Assembly (NCBI RefSeq): GCF_947489715.1
Contig: NZ_CANLER010000007.1
Coordinates: 62,001-126,000 of the forward strand
Origin: an uncultured Roseovarius sp.
GTDB lineage: Bacteria > Pseudomonadota > Alphaproteobacteria > Rhodobacterales > Rhodobacteraceae
Length of the DNA: 64,000 nucleotides
Direction of reading: 5' to 3'
This document shows, one piece after another, positions 63,270-64,000 of the stretch (positions are counted from its first letter, which is position 1; the number at the start of each line of letters is the position of its first letter). Made by a program: the position numbers and the translations under genes. The notes under the pieces are model-generated. The model was not told the DNA's origin, ran no database searches, and worked only from the letters and a program-made list of their open reading frames with translations.

Positions 63270-64000
63270 TCAGGTAGTTCTTTCGATGAATTGCTCAAAC
63301 GCGGCCTTGAAGTTTATGTTGGTTTGACCGACTTCATTGAAGAAGGGCAAGCCAAGAACCGTATAGTCTCGGCCTTGGAATACCGTTTCAAGTCTGGCCT
63401 TTGCTTTCACTTGCCCAAGGAAGCCCTGTTTCCAGTCATCTTGCGGGCGCAAATGGTCGCCCTTGGGTTCGATGAATAGCTGTAAGATCGCGCTAGCCTC
63501 TTGGCCCTTCTTCCTTAGAAACAGAACGAAGTCGGGTTCAAAGGCGCGTCCGGTGTCGAAGTCGTACAGCTTCACCGCCTTCTCGTTCCGCAAGAGGTAG
63601 AAGTCGTCATACACGTCCCGCAACCGGGCTTCCTGATCGTGCATGTACTTGAAAAATGCTTTTCCTGATCCGTGCCGTAACTGTCATCATAAGCGTGCCA
63701 GTCCTTGCCGCTCAGGTCGATCTGGTCCAACCCCGGCACATTGCTTTCTGTCCAGCTTAGCCCGGTCTCGCCTTCGATGCGCAGCTTAAGCACCTTGTTG
63801 GTGAAACGGTCCTTGATGGGATAGGGCTTGAAGTCCTTGGTGCCGATATACTCGACACTTTCTCGTTTCACGCCACTTTCGATCTGGTGCAGGACGTATT
63901 GCGCGATGTCCAGCCTTTGCCGCGCGGTCAGGTTGTCCAAGTCATCGGGCAAGCCGCGCACACTCACAGTCACGCCGCCCAGATAGGTGTCAGAGGTGAC
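63270..64000 (-). pseudogene. Type III restriction-modification helicase/nuclease subunit (Res), C-terminal part, frameshifted and cut by window edge
   Basis: The frame enters from the right edge (reading LGGVTVSVRGLPDDLDNLTA...) and shifts near 63650. There GAAAAGCATTTTTC would read EKAFFKYMHD only with one extra base. The 3' frame (63270-63640) continues MHDQEARLRDVYDDFYLLRN, then FEPDFVLFLRKKG and LFIEPKGD. The PD...ExK motif is the nuclease active site of Res C-termini. Type III enzymes defend against phage with a Mod partner, not in the window. A lost base in a short A/G run makes a sequencing error possible. Confidence 0.75.

Overview
The window looks like chromosome from a marine alphaproteobacterium of the Rhodobacterales (Roseobacter group). 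Supporting signs are the high G+C coding, the rpmH-rnpA-yidD and yidC-MOSC-engB-argB blocks, an FnrL-type regulator, two TRAP/ABC uptake systems, a VPLPA-CTERM remnant and the DUF3305/DUF3306-linked formate dehydrogenase cluster. Species was not determined; all function calls come from reading motifs and family resemblance.

Layout. 1-7187 (minus strand): a cut-off sterol-desaturase-like gene, argB, engB, a MOSC protein, yidC, a GGDEF/EAL protein and ttcA. 7188-13189: a gap with 11-bp phased repeats, meaB (minus), then hrpB, a Nudix hydrolase and a PiT phosphate transporter (plus). 13277-21610: a probable catabolic unit made of a gamma-glutamyltransferase-like enzyme, a LysR regulator, a creatinase-like M24 protein, a DctPQM TRAP transporter, a UspA protein and a TauE/SafE permease. 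21673-28296: a Yej-type oligopeptide ABC transporter with a sulfotransferase at its end. 28484-34271: a membrane-anchored diheme cytochrome c with a repeat-rich acidic linker, pheA, divergent hemN/fnrL sharing a perfect FNR box, and two tandem cytochrome P460-type proteins. 34417-42737: a LysR regulator, a decayed VPLPA-CTERM gene, a DUF1194 protein, a double-Usp protein with an FNR-like box, a type I secretion ABC/HlyD pair, and mlaA-mlaC.

42820-58150 is one large neighbourhood around a periplasmic, Tat-exported molybdenum/tungsten formate dehydrogenase. It holds possible cofactor/Fe-S maturation genes (DUF6505, a biotin/lipoate-ligase-like protein, an Mrp ATPase, DUF6494) and a 652-residue multi-cluster ferredoxin. 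It also holds DUF3305, DUF3306, a TorD chaperone, a small Tat peptide, the catalytic, beta and cytochrome b subunits, a WD40-cytochrome c fusion, a 45-residue membrane peptide and a response regulator of the NtrC class that lacks the sigma-54 contact motif. A separate small gene, 45327-46067, appears to fuse a shrunken TupA-like (tungstate-binding) domain to a cytochrome c domain. These genes plausibly form a formate-oxidising respiratory module with unusual accessory cytochromes.

58260-64000: yidD, rnpA and rpmH (minus) with a clear sigma-70 promoter, then a TMEM64-family protein, a flavin disulfide reductase and a histidine kinase, then tRNA-Arg(ACG). Beyond the tRNA is the frameshifted 3' part of a type III restriction enzyme subunit, which suggests that a genomic island begins at the tRNA.
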